A stretch of 31,127 bases of DNA, from the NCBI GenBank assembly GCA_017550445.1, contig JAFZOV010000067.1:1-31127 (forward strand), given 5' to 3'. The notes beneath the pieces are model-generated. The model made no database searches. It had not been told where the DNA came from and saw nothing but the letters and a program-made list of their open reading frames with translations. Position numbers and translations under genes: made by a program. Source of the stretch: Fibrobacter sp. (GTDB lineage: Bacteria > Fibrobacterota > Fibrobacteria > Fibrobacterales > Fibrobacteraceae). This document shows positions 21,602 through 28,762 of this stretch, in pieces. Position 1 is the first letter of the stretch, and every line of letters begins with the position of its first letter.

Positions 21602-22432
21602 ATGAAAAGAAACAGTGTTGTCATACCGGGCTTCGGCCTTACTACGGGCGTTACGCTTGCGATTTTGAGCGTGGTGGTGCTGATTCCCCTCGCCTCGCTG
21701 GTCGTGTTTTCGGCCCAGATGAGCGCAAGCGAGATTATCGAGGTCATTACGCGGCCTCGCGTGCTTTCGAGTTTCAAGGTGAGTTTTGTGACGGCGTTTG
21801 TCGCGTCGCTGATTAACGCAGTGATGGGTGTTGTGTTGGCGTGGGTTTTGGTACGTTACACGTTCCCGCTCAAGCGCCTAGTAGATGGCACGATTGAGCT
21901 TCCGTTTGCGCTCCCGACGGCTGTGGCGGGCATTGCGCTCACGGCGCTTACGGCAGATACGGGGCTTGTCGGCGGATTCTTCGCCAAATTCGGAATCAAG
22001 ATTGCGTTTACGCAGGTGGGCATTACGGTGGCGCTCGTGTTTATCGGCATTCCGTTCGTGGTGCGTGCGGTGCAGCCGGTACTGGAAAAGTTGGACCCCG
22101 CTTACGAAGAGGCCGCGGGGGTGCTGGGCGCAAGCCGTGCGACGATTTTTTGGAAGATTATTTTACCGGAACTCAAGCCCGCGATTTTTACCGGATTCGG
22201 GCTTGCGTTCGGGCGTTGCCTCGGCGAATACGGTAGTGTCGTGTTTATCGCGGGCAATCAGCCGTTCGAAACAGAAATCGCTCCGCTGATTATCATGTCG
22301 GAACTGCAGGAATATGACTACGCGAGTGCCACGACGATTGCGCTCGTGATGCTTGTGGCGTCTTTTGCGACGCTGTTCCTGGTGAATCTCGCACAGGCGA
22401 GAAACTCAAAGATTCTCAAGGGAGGCCGGTAA
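21602..22432 (+). CDS. cysT: Sulfate ABC transporter permease CysT (CysU)
   Basis: Inner-membrane permease for sulfate, 276 residues from ATG 21602. It has about six hydrophobic helices, starting with PGFGLTTGVTLAILSVVVLI after a short N-terminus, and the cytoplasmic EAA loop AYEEAAGVLGASRATIFWKI that contacts the ATPase. The family match at the very start (MKRNSVVIPGFGL) fixes this ATG; an in-frame TTG at 21590 falls inside the -10 box and cannot be used. With the -10 so close, the message would have only about 5 bases of leader, so translation is probably leaderless. There is no ribosome site. Its stop overlaps the cysW start by one base. Confidence 0.95.
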   Translation: MKRNSVVIPGFGLTTGVTLAILSVVVLIPLASLVVFSAQMSASEIIEVITRPRVLSSFKVSFVTAFVASLINAVMGVVLAWVLVRYTFPLKRLVDGTIELPFALPTAVAGIALTALTADTGLVGGFFAKFGIKIAFTQVGITVALVFIGIPFVVRAVQPVLEKLDPAYEEAAGVLGASRATIFWKIILPELKPAIFTGFGLAFGRCLGEYGSVVFIAGNQPFETEIAPLIIMSELQEYDYASATTIALVMLVASFATLFLVNLAQARNSKILKGGR

Positions 22433-23250
22433 TGTCAGAAAGCAAAGGTTCGAAGGCAGTCAAATGGGCTCTCATCGGCATCAGTTTCGCGTTCGTGTTC
22501 CTGATGCTGATTTTACCGCTGATTACGGTGATTACCGAGGCGTTCAAGCAGGGGTTTGCGGTGTATTCCAAGGCGGTCACCGACAATTATACCGTCAAGG
22601 CGATTCTCTTGACGTTGGAGGCGACGTTCTTTGCGGTTGTTATCAACACGATTTTTGGCCTGTGCGCGGCATGGTCGATTACCAAGTTCAAGTTTAAGGG
22701 CAAGAAGATTTTGGCGACGCTGATTGACTTGCCGGTGACGGTTTCGCCGATTATCGCGGGCCTCATTTTCTTGCTCACGTTCGGTCGCCAGAGCCCGATA
22801 TTTCCGCTGTTGCAGGATTGGGATATCAAGATTGTGTTTGCGGTTCCGGGCATCGTACTTGCGACGATATTTGTCACTTTCCCGTTTATTTCTCGCGAAC
22901 TTATTCCGGTGCTGGAATCGCAGGGCACTGATGAAGAAGAGGCTGCGGCACTCATGGGAGCGAAGGGCTTTACCATTTTCCGCAGGATCACTTTTCCGCA
23001 TATCAAGTGGGCGTTCCTTTACGGCGTGGTGCTTTGTGCGGCGCGTGCCATGGGTGAATTCGGCGCAGTCTCCGTGATTTCGGGGCATTTACGCGGCAAG
23101 ACGAATACACTTCCGCTGCATGTAGAAATTTTGTTTAACGAATTTCAGTATGTTCCTGCGTTTGCGGTGGCGTCGATACTGGTGATGCTTGCCATTGTTA
23201 TTCTGGTCGCGAGAAGCCTCATTGAACACAAAGGAAGAAAGAAGGGTTAA
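22432..23250 (+). CDS. cysW: Sulfate ABC transporter permease CysW
   Basis: Second inner-membrane permease of the sulfate transporter, 272 residues. It begins with a short polar N-terminus (MSESKGSKAVKW), then hydrophobic helices starting LIGISFAFVFLMLILPLITV. The EAA loop TDEEEAAALMGAKGFTIF precedes the family segment RAMGEFGAVSVISGHLRGKT, which is typical of CysW. The ATG overlaps the cysT TAA, so both are coupled. A short dispersed repeat follows in the 61-bp gap before cysA. Confidence 0.95.
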   Translation: MSESKGSKAVKWALIGISFAFVFLMLILPLITVITEAFKQGFAVYSKAVTDNYTVKAILLTLEATFFAVVINTIFGLCAAWSITKFKFKGKKILATLIDLPVTVSPIIAGLIFLLTFGRQSPIFPLLQDWDIKIVFAVPGIVLATIFVTFPFISRELIPVLESQGTDEEEAAALMGAKGFTIFRRITFPHIKWAFLYGVVLCAARAMGEFGAVSVISGHLRGKTNTLPLHVEILFNEFQYVPAFAVASILVMLAIVILVARSLIEHKGRKKG

Positions 23251-23292
23251 TGGAATGGATTGCCGCGTCGCCTGCGGCTCCTCGCAATGACG
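23251..23292. repeat. Dispersed repeat (CEEPQATRQS type) between cysW and cysA
   Basis: Contains GGATTGCCGCGTCGCCTGCG followed by GCTCCTCGCAATGACG. It has two nested stems, ATTGC...GCAAT and GCCGC...GCGGC. On the minus strand it encodes the false peptide HCEEPQATRQS, seen across many bacterial genomes as a mark of this intergenic repeat. It splits an otherwise tight permease-ATPase operon without any terminator-like T-run. Confidence 0.75.
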
Positions 23293-23311
23293 TTGACGAA
23301 TAGGAGATTTT

Positions 23312-24370
23312 ATGTACGTAGAGTTAAAACATATCAACAAGCATTTCGGTAATTTCAAGGCGTCCGACGATGTGACCGTCGGGATTGAAAAGGGCAAGTT
23401 GATTGGACTCCTCGGCCCGAGCGGTAGCGGCAAGACGACGATCCTCCGCATGATTGCAGGGCTCGAAAATCCGGACAGCGGCGAAATCATTATCGACGGT
23501 CAGGTTGTGAACAACATTCCGGCGAGCAAGCGTGGCATCGGATTCGTTTTCCAGAGCTACGCCTTGTTCCGCTACATGACTGTTTTCGACAACATCGCCT
23601 TCGGCCTAAAAATCGCCAAAAAATCCAAGGAAGAAATTCGCAAGCGCGTTTTGGAACTTCTGGATTTGGTGGGATTTTCGGGCCTTGAAAAACGTTACCC
23701 CAGCGAACTTTCGGGTGGGCAGCGCCAGCGTGTAGCCTTTGCGCGGGCGCTTGCCCCCAACCCGCACCTTTTGCACCACGACGAACCCTTTGCCGCCATC
23801 GACGCGAAAGTGCGCCAGGAACTGCGCCATTGGCTCAAGCAGATGATTTCAAAACTTGGCGTCACCAGCATCTTCGTGACGCATGACCAGGACGAAGCCA
23901 TCGAAGTCGCCGACGAACTCATCATCACAAACAAGGGCCGCATCGAACAGGTGGGCACTCCGCTTGAAATTTATAGCAACCCGCAAACCGCCTTTACCGC
24001 ATCTTTCTTTGGGCAACCTTCCATTTTCAGGGATTACAGCAAGTTCCGCCGTTTTGATGCCATTGAAGGTGCCGAGCAGGCCATTGTGCGCCCTGAATTT
24101 GTAAAGGTGACCAAGAAAACCGAAGTGCAGAAATATTCTAAATCATCCGAAGAAGGCGTCGTGACTGACGTGGCATTCCGTGGCAGCGGCATTGAGTTGT
24201 CTGTATTGGTGAACGGCGAAACGCTTACCGCAAGGCGCAACTTTGACGAGCCCAGCATTTCTGTAGGCGAAAAGGTGGACGTGTTTATTTACCGTATCTT
24301 CGTAACCGCAGGCGACAAGGCTTTCTTACTCCAGAACAAGTCGCTCAGAGAGCCGGTCGTGGTGATATAG
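23312..24370 (+). CDS. cysA: Sulfate/thiosulfate ABC transporter ATPase CysA
   Basis: ATPase that powers CysTW, 352 residues. It has Walker A GPSGSGKT (35-42), Q81, the signature LSGGQRQRVAFARA (133-146), Walker B in LLHHDEPFAAID (D157, E158) and the switch His H191 in FVTHDQDEA. Residues about 240-352 form a TOBE-like C-terminal regulatory domain (GSGIELSVLVNGETLTARRN). The Walker B strand is odd: usual CysA reads LLLDEPFGALD, here two His replace leucines just before the catalytic Asp. The D and E are kept, so activity is expected. TAGGAG precedes the ATG. It ends 6 bp before the metY promoter module. Confidence 0.95.
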   Translation: MYVELKHINKHFGNFKASDDVTVGIEKGKLIGLLGPSGSGKTTILRMIAGLENPDSGEIIIDGQVVNNIPASKRGIGFVFQSYALFRYMTVFDNIAFGLKIAKKSKEEIRKRVLELLDLVGFSGLEKRYPSELSGGQRQRVAFARALAPNPHLLHHDEPFAAIDAKVRQELRHWLKQMISKLGVTSIFVTHDQDEAIEVADELIITNKGRIEQVGTPLEIYSNPQTAFTASFFGQPSIFRDYSKFRRFDAIEGAEQAIVRPEFVKVTKKTEVQKYSKSSEEGVVTDVAFRGSGIELSVLVNGETLTARRNFDEPSISVGEKVDVFIYRIFVTAGDKAFLLQNKSLREPVVVI

Positions 24371-24376
24371 TAAAAA

Positions 24377-24433
24377 CCTATAAAAAGCCATACTTATTTA
24401 GTATTGGACGCAGCGAAAGTTGCGTTCTATATT
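24377..24433 (+). promoter_or_regulatory. Sulfur-module promoter 5, shortened (before metY)
   Basis: Same module with TTGGAC at 24404-24409, an 18-bp spacer and TATATT at 24428-24433, but 13 bp shorter upstream: the TTCCG part is missing and the A-tract is moved closer. ATTTAGTATTGGAC matches the cysT copy exactly. The spacer region holds GGACGCA and TGCGTTC as an inverted repeat. The leader contains AGTACGGAGA before the metY ATG. Confidence 0.82.
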
Positions 24434-24467
24434 TGGCAGCGTAACAAAATAGTACGGAGATTGCAGA

Positions 24468-25694
24468 ATGAATTTTAACACGACTTTATTGCACAAGGAC
24501 TTCAGTAGTGACCGATGTAGCGGAGCGACACTTACCCCTATTTACCAGGTGAGCGCTTTTTCGCAAGAATCCGCCGAAAAACTCGAAGCCGTGTTTAACA
24601 ACCGTGCTCCGGGTTTTGCATATACGCGCATTGGCAACCCTACTACAGATTCTTTTGAACGCCGTATCGCATCCCTTGAAAAAGGGATCGGTGCGGTGGC
24701 GTGTTCTTCGGGCATGGCGGCGGTAACGATTTCGCTCCTGAATATTTTGCAGGCGGGTGACGAAGTTATCGCAAGTGCGGGCCTTTTTGGCGGCACCATC
24801 GACCTGTTTCACGATTTGGAAGCGCTCGGCATCAAGACGCGCTTTGTAACCGAAGTAACGGCCGAAAGCGTGCGCGAACAGCTGAACGAAAAGACCAAGG
24901 CGGTGTTTACCGAACTGATTGGCAATCCGAAACTGAATGTGGTCGATTTAAAGAGTGTCGCGGACGTGGCGCATCAGGGAGGCGTTCCGTTTATTGTCGA
25001 TAGCACGACGGCGACACCTTACCTTGTAAATCCGTTTGATTTTGGCGCGGACATTGTGGTTCATTCGTCTTCCAAGTACATCAACGGAAATGGCTCAGCA
25101 ATCAGCGGCATCATCGTTGATAGTGGAAACTTCAAGTGGGATTATTCTCGCTTTAAGGGCTTGGAAGAATACAAGCGTTTTAGCAAGTTCGCCTATATCG
25201 CAAAGCTCCGCAACGGTATTTGGCGCAATGTGGGTTGCTGTGTTGCTCCCCAGACCTCTTTCTTGAATTCACTTGGGCTTGAAACGCTCGGCCTTCGCAT
25301 GGATCGCCTGTGCAGCAATGCGCTGCAACTTGCCGAATATTTGCAGGGCTTCGAAGGAATTTCTGTCAACTATCCGGCCCTCAAAAGCAGTCCTTATTAC
25401 GACTTGGTGCAAAAGCAGTTGCGTGGCAAGGGCGGCGCAATCCTTACGATTGACGCAGGTTGCAAGGAAAGGGCTTTCAAGCTGATTAACAATTTGAAGT
25501 ACGCGACGATTGCAACGAATATTGGCGATTTGCGCACGCTCGTGATTCACCCGGACAGCACCATTTTTACGCACAGCTCCAAGGAACAGAAGGAAAATGC
25601 GGGCGTGTTCGAAGGGACGATTCGTGTGAGCGTTGGGATTGAGGATATCGAAGATCTTAAGGAAGATTTCGAACAAGCGATTAAAGGACTTTAA
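24468..25694 (+). CDS. metY: O-acetylhomoserine sulfhydrylase (MetY-like)
   Basis: PLP enzyme of the Cys/Met metabolism family that makes homocysteine from O-acetylhomoserine and sulfide, or from a carrier thiocarboxylate. The 408-residue product has AYTRIGNPTTDSFERRIASL (51-70), FTELIGNPKLNVVDL (147-161), VDSTTATPYLVNPF (177-190) and the PLP lysine K203 in HSSSKYINGNG. The GNPTTD and SSSKYINGNG forms suit MetY rather than MetB. In Wolinella the MetY partner takes sulfur from HcyS thiocarboxylate; the HcyS-like carrier here is about 10 kb away but under the same type of promoter. It heads a tight operon with the siroheme enzyme and the rhodanese fusion. GGAGA lies before the ATG. Confidence 0.93.
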   Translation: MNFNTTLLHKDFSSDRCSGATLTPIYQVSAFSQESAEKLEAVFNNRAPGFAYTRIGNPTTDSFERRIASLEKGIGAVACSSGMAAVTISLLNILQAGDEVIASAGLFGGTIDLFHDLEALGIKTRFVTEVTAESVREQLNEKTKAVFTELIGNPKLNVVDLKSVADVAHQGGVPFIVDSTTATPYLVNPFDFGADIVVHSSSKYINGNGSAISGIIVDSGNFKWDYSRFKGLEEYKRFSKFAYIAKLRNGIWRNVGCCVAPQTSFLNSLGLETLGLRMDRLCSNALQLAEYLQGFEGISVNYPALKSSPYYDLVQKQLRGKGGAILTIDAGCKERAFKLINNLKYATIATNIGDLRTLVIHPDSTIFTHSSKEQKENAGVFEGTIRVSVGIEDIEDLKEDFEQAIKGL

Positions 25695-25708
25695 GGAGAC
25701 ACACAATT

Positions 25709-26572
25709 ATGGCTACGGATTATGCAACTCTTAAAAAGGGCGGTTGGATGCGCCAAAAGCAGAAGGACAACTTCTCGCTGCGCGTGCGCGTTGTGGGTGG
25801 AAACCTCACTGCAACGCAACTTGCCAAAATCGCCGAAGTCGCCGAGAAATACGGCGAAGGTTACGCTCATTTGACTTCGAGACAGAGCGTTGAAATTCCC
25901 TTCATCAAGTTGGAAAATGTTGATGATGTGAAGAACGCGCTTGCCGAGGGCGGGGTAGAACCCGGCGTTTGTGGGCCGCGTGTACGCACAATTACGGCAT
26001 GCCAAGGCGAAGCCGTTTGCCCTAGCGGATGCATTGACACCTATGCACTCGCCAAGGAACTGGACGACCGCTACTTTGCCCGCGAACTGCCGCACAAGTT
26101 TAAGTTCGGCGTGACCGGTTGCCAGAACAACTGCCTGAAAGCAGAAGAGAACGATGTGGGCATCAAGGGTGCCATCAAGGTCAAGTGGGCTGAAGACCGC
26201 TGCATTGGTTGCGGACTTTGTGCAAAGACTTGCCGCAAAGGTGCCATTAAGGTTGAAAACAAGAAAGTCATCTTTGATGATTCCCTTTGCAACTATTGCG
26301 GACGCTGCTACAAGGCTTGCCCCACCGACGCCTGGGATGCCACTCACGGCTACATCGTGTCTTTCGGTGGACTATTCGGCAACAGCATTAACAAGGGTGA
26401 AACGATTATCCCCTTTGTCGAAGACAAGCAAAAGCTGCTTGACATTTGCGATGCTGCCATCACATTCTTCGCCGAAAACGCAAAGCCGAGCGAACGCTTT
26501 AAATTCACCATTGACCGCGTCGGTCACGATGTTTTCGCACAAAAAATTAAAGACGCTTATAACGGCAAGTAA
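25709..26572 (+). CDS. Siroheme sulfite reductase with ferredoxin domain (AsrC/Dsr-like)
   Basis: Reduces sulfite to sulfide with siroheme coupled to a 4Fe-4S cluster. The 287-residue single-chain protein has the substrate domain (1-90), the siroheme motif C98-x5-C104 and C138-x3-C142 (TACQGEAVC, GCQNNC), and an inserted ferredoxin pair: C165/168/171/175 (CIGCGLCAKTC) and C194/197/200/204 (CNYCGRCYKAC). Size and architecture resemble AsrC and the small sulfite reductases associated with HcyS-type pathways, not the large assimilatory CysI. Electron donors are not encoded beside it. AAGGAG precedes the ATG, 14 bp after the metY stop. No sulfate-activating genes (cysD, cysN, cysH) lie in this window. 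Confidence 0.9.
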   Translation: MATDYATLKKGGWMRQKQKDNFSLRVRVVGGNLTATQLAKIAEVAEKYGEGYAHLTSRQSVEIPFIKLENVDDVKNALAEGGVEPGVCGPRVRTITACQGEAVCPSGCIDTYALAKELDDRYFARELPHKFKFGVTGCQNNCLKAEENDVGIKGAIKVKWAEDRCIGCGLCAKTCRKGAIKVENKKVIFDDSLCNYCGRCYKACPTDAWDATHGYIVSFGGLFGNSINKGETIIPFVEDKQKLLDICDAAITFFAENAKPSERFKFTIDRVGHDVFAQKIKDAYNGK

Positions 26573-26573
26573 G

Positions 26574-27578
26574 ATGTCCGAAGTAAAAAATTTCTTAGCG
26601 AAAGATTTCTACAAGATCGATTTAAGTAATTCAACTTTACTCGATGTTCGTGAGCCGAGCGAAGCTGTTGTTCGGCCCGTAAACGGCGCTGTTCAGGTGC
26701 CGTTCTTTGAGCTTTCCAAGAAAGTAGATTCCATTCCGAAAGACAAGCCTGTCTATGTGTTTTGCTCTACAGGAGATCGTTCCGAGCAGGTGGCCGAAAT
26801 CCTTGCCGACAGGGATTACGATGTCTATAATGTAGAGGGCGGACTAAATGCTGTTCCTAAAGTACACTTTGTCGATGCTAAGGGCTTGAAATGCCCTGGC
26901 CCTATTGTGCAAGTGGACGAAGCGATAAAGAGCGTGTCCGTTGGCGAAGAGGTTCAGGTGGAAGCGACCGAAAAGGCCTTCCGTTCGGATATTGAAGTTT
27001 GGTGTCAACGCACTGGTAATGAATTGAAATCGCTCTCCGAAAAAGACGGCGTGATTTATGCGACGATCGTAAAACGCGATGTACCCGCTCCTGAAAAACG
27101 CGAATTTGAACACGGCAAGACGTTTGTCGTTTTCAGCGGTGATTTGGACAAGGCGATAGCATCGTTCATCATGGCGAATGGAGCCGCTGCGATGGGGCGA
27201 CCGGTCACGATGTTTTTCACCTTCTGGGGCGTGAGCCTTTTGCGCAGGCCCGAAAAGGTTCGCGTCAAGAAGTCGTTCATCGGAAAAATGTTCAGCATCA
27301 TGTTGCCGCGCGGCTCCAAGAAACTAGGACTGTCCCGCATGAATTTTGGCGGTATCGGTGCGAAGATGATTCGTGCCGTGATGAAGCAGAATGGAGTCTC
27401 TTCGCTGGAAGAACTGATTGAAAATGCTAGGCAGAAGGGCGTGAAGTTTGTCGCATGTCAGATGTCGATGGAACTGATGGGAATCACCGCCGAAGAATTG
27501 ATTGACGGCGTGGAACTCGGCGGCGTTGCGACGATGCTCGGTTCCACGGAGAAATCTGACCTGACATACTTTATTTAA
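26574..27578 (+). CDS. Rhodanese-TusA-DsrE three-domain sulfurtransferase fusion
   Basis: A 334-residue sulfur-relay protein. Residues about 1-95 are a rhodanese with the active Cys C64 in VFCSTGDRS. Residues about 96-168 form a TusA domain with C107 in GLKCPGPI. Residues about 180-334 form a DsrE2-like domain with conserved C295 in FVACQMSMELMG. The same order is known as the back half of CoA-disulfide-reductase-like fusions, where an FAD/NAD oxidoreductase precedes it; here that front part is absent and no such gene is next to it. It may relay persulfide among the sulfite reductase, MetY and carriers. Its ATG lies one base after the sulfite reductase stop; a longer frame from 26154 would overlap that gene and is rejected. 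Confidence 0.9.
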   Translation: MSEVKNFLAKDFYKIDLSNSTLLDVREPSEAVVRPVNGAVQVPFFELSKKVDSIPKDKPVYVFCSTGDRSEQVAEILADRDYDVYNVEGGLNAVPKVHFVDAKGLKCPGPIVQVDEAIKSVSVGEEVQVEATEKAFRSDIEVWCQRTGNELKSLSEKDGVIYATIVKRDVPAPEKREFEHGKTFVVFSGDLDKAIASFIMANGAAAMGRPVTMFFTFWGVSLLRRPEKVRVKKSFIGKMFSIMLPRGSKKLGLSRMNFGGIGAKMIRAVMKQNGVSSLEELIENARQKGVKFVACQMSMELMGITAEELIDGVELGGVATMLGSTEKSDLTYFI

Positions 27579-28762
27579 TGCGGCAATCTAAATACGATTT
27601 CGATACCATAATCGACCGGCGGAATACGGATTCCATAAAGTGGAATGTCGCCGAGAATGTGCTCCCCATGTGGGTTGCTGATATGGATTTTCGGACTGCT
27701 CCCGAAATTTTAGATGCACTTAGAATCCGTTTAGATTATGGTGTTTTCGGGTATGCGGATGTTCCTGACGCATGGTATAACGCCTACATCAATTGGTGGG
27801 GAAAACGGCATAACCTGAAAATGGAGAAGGAAAATCTGATTTTCTCTGCAGGTGTGATGCCATCGATTTTCTCGTTGATTAAGCGATTTGCCGCTCCTGG
27901 CGAAAACGTCGTCATTCAGTCGCCGGTTTACAACAATTTCTACAACTGCATCGCGAATAGCGGTTGCAATGTCGTCGAGAATCAACTCATCTATAAGAAT
28001 GGCGAATATTCCATTGACTTTGCTGATTTGGAACGGCTTTTTTCTGATTCGCAGACGAATCTGATGATTCTATGCAATCCGCATAATCCGATTGGTGAAA
28101 TTTGGAATGCTGAAGACTTGGTAAAAATCGGCGAACTTGCTAAAAAGTATAATGTCACCGTTATTTCCGATGAAATTCATTGCGACATTACAAGGCCGGG
28201 GACGCGCTATGTGCCGTTTGTGGCGGCGTCAGAAATTTGCCGTGAGGTAAGCGTTACTTGCATTGCGCCCACAAAAACTTTCAACTTGGCTGGGCTCCAC
28301 ACTTCTGCGGTATATGTCGCCAATGCTTCTTTAAGGCGTAAGGTACGTCATGCGCTGTACACAGACAAAATCGCCGCACCCAATTCCTTTGCGACGGTGG
28401 CTGCAATTGCCGCATTTGAACGTGGCGAACCATGGCTTGAATGTTTGCGCGAATACCTCTGGGACAATCGTAAGCTAGTCGAAGATTTTTTAGCAAAAGA
28501 ACTCCCCGAAATTAAGGCGGTCAAGGGAGACGCCACTTACCTTATATGGCTTGATATTTCATCGTTGCAAGGAACAGGTCGAAATGTTGCGTCCTATTTA
28601 AAACGTAAAACAGGACTTTTCGTTATCGGCGGAGATGCTTATGGCTCCGGCGGTGAACATTTTTTGCGGATGAACATCGCCTGTCCCAGAAGTGTGTGCC
28701 TAGAAGGGCTAAACAGGCTCAAACAAGGTGTGAATACCTATAACCCGCAGTACATCAGGTGA
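27578..28762 (+). CDS. MalY/PatB-type C-S lyase (PLP)
   Basis: PLP enzyme of the MalY/PatB group in aminotransferase fold type I, 394 residues. Such enzymes split cystathionine or other cysteine S-conjugates to give a thiol or sulfide, pyruvate and ammonia. It has VLPMWVADMDF (28-38), LCNPHNPIGEIW (165-176), the PLP-binding SDEIHCD (197-203) and the lysine K233 in APTKTFNLAGLH. Its ATG overlaps the stop of the rhodanese fusion by one base, so it is the fourth gene of the metY operon. It may supply homocysteine from cystathionine, or recover sulfide from cysteine. The last 25 bases overlap the end of the convergent methyltransferase gene, with no terminator between. Confidence 0.92.
   Translation: MRQSKYDFDTIIDRRNTDSIKWNVAENVLPMWVADMDFRTAPEILDALRIRLDYGVFGYADVPDAWYNAYINWWGKRHNLKMEKENLIFSAGVMPSIFSLIKRFAAPGENVVIQSPVYNNFYNCIANSGCNVVENQLIYKNGEYSIDFADLERLFSDSQTNLMILCNPHNPIGEIWNAEDLVKIGELAKKYNVTVISDEIHCDITRPGTRYVPFVAASEICREVSVTCIAPTKTFNLAGLHTSAVYVANASLRRKVRHALYTDKIAAPNSFATVAAIAAFERGEPWLECLREYLWDNRKLVEDFLAKELPEIKAVKGDATYLIWLDISSLQGTGRNVASYLKRKTGLFVIGGDAYGSGGEHFLRMNIACPRSVCLEGLNRLKQGVNTYNPQYIR

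Noticed and set aside
23089..23490. Minus-strand open frame with HCEEPQATRQS
   Set aside because: A known false peptide from an intergenic repeat, lying opposite cysW and cysA.
26154..26573. A longer start for the rhodanese-TusA-DsrE gene
   Set aside because: The extension overlaps the ferredoxin part of the sulfite reductase in another frame and matches no domain. The ATG at 26574 begins the rhodanese domain directly.
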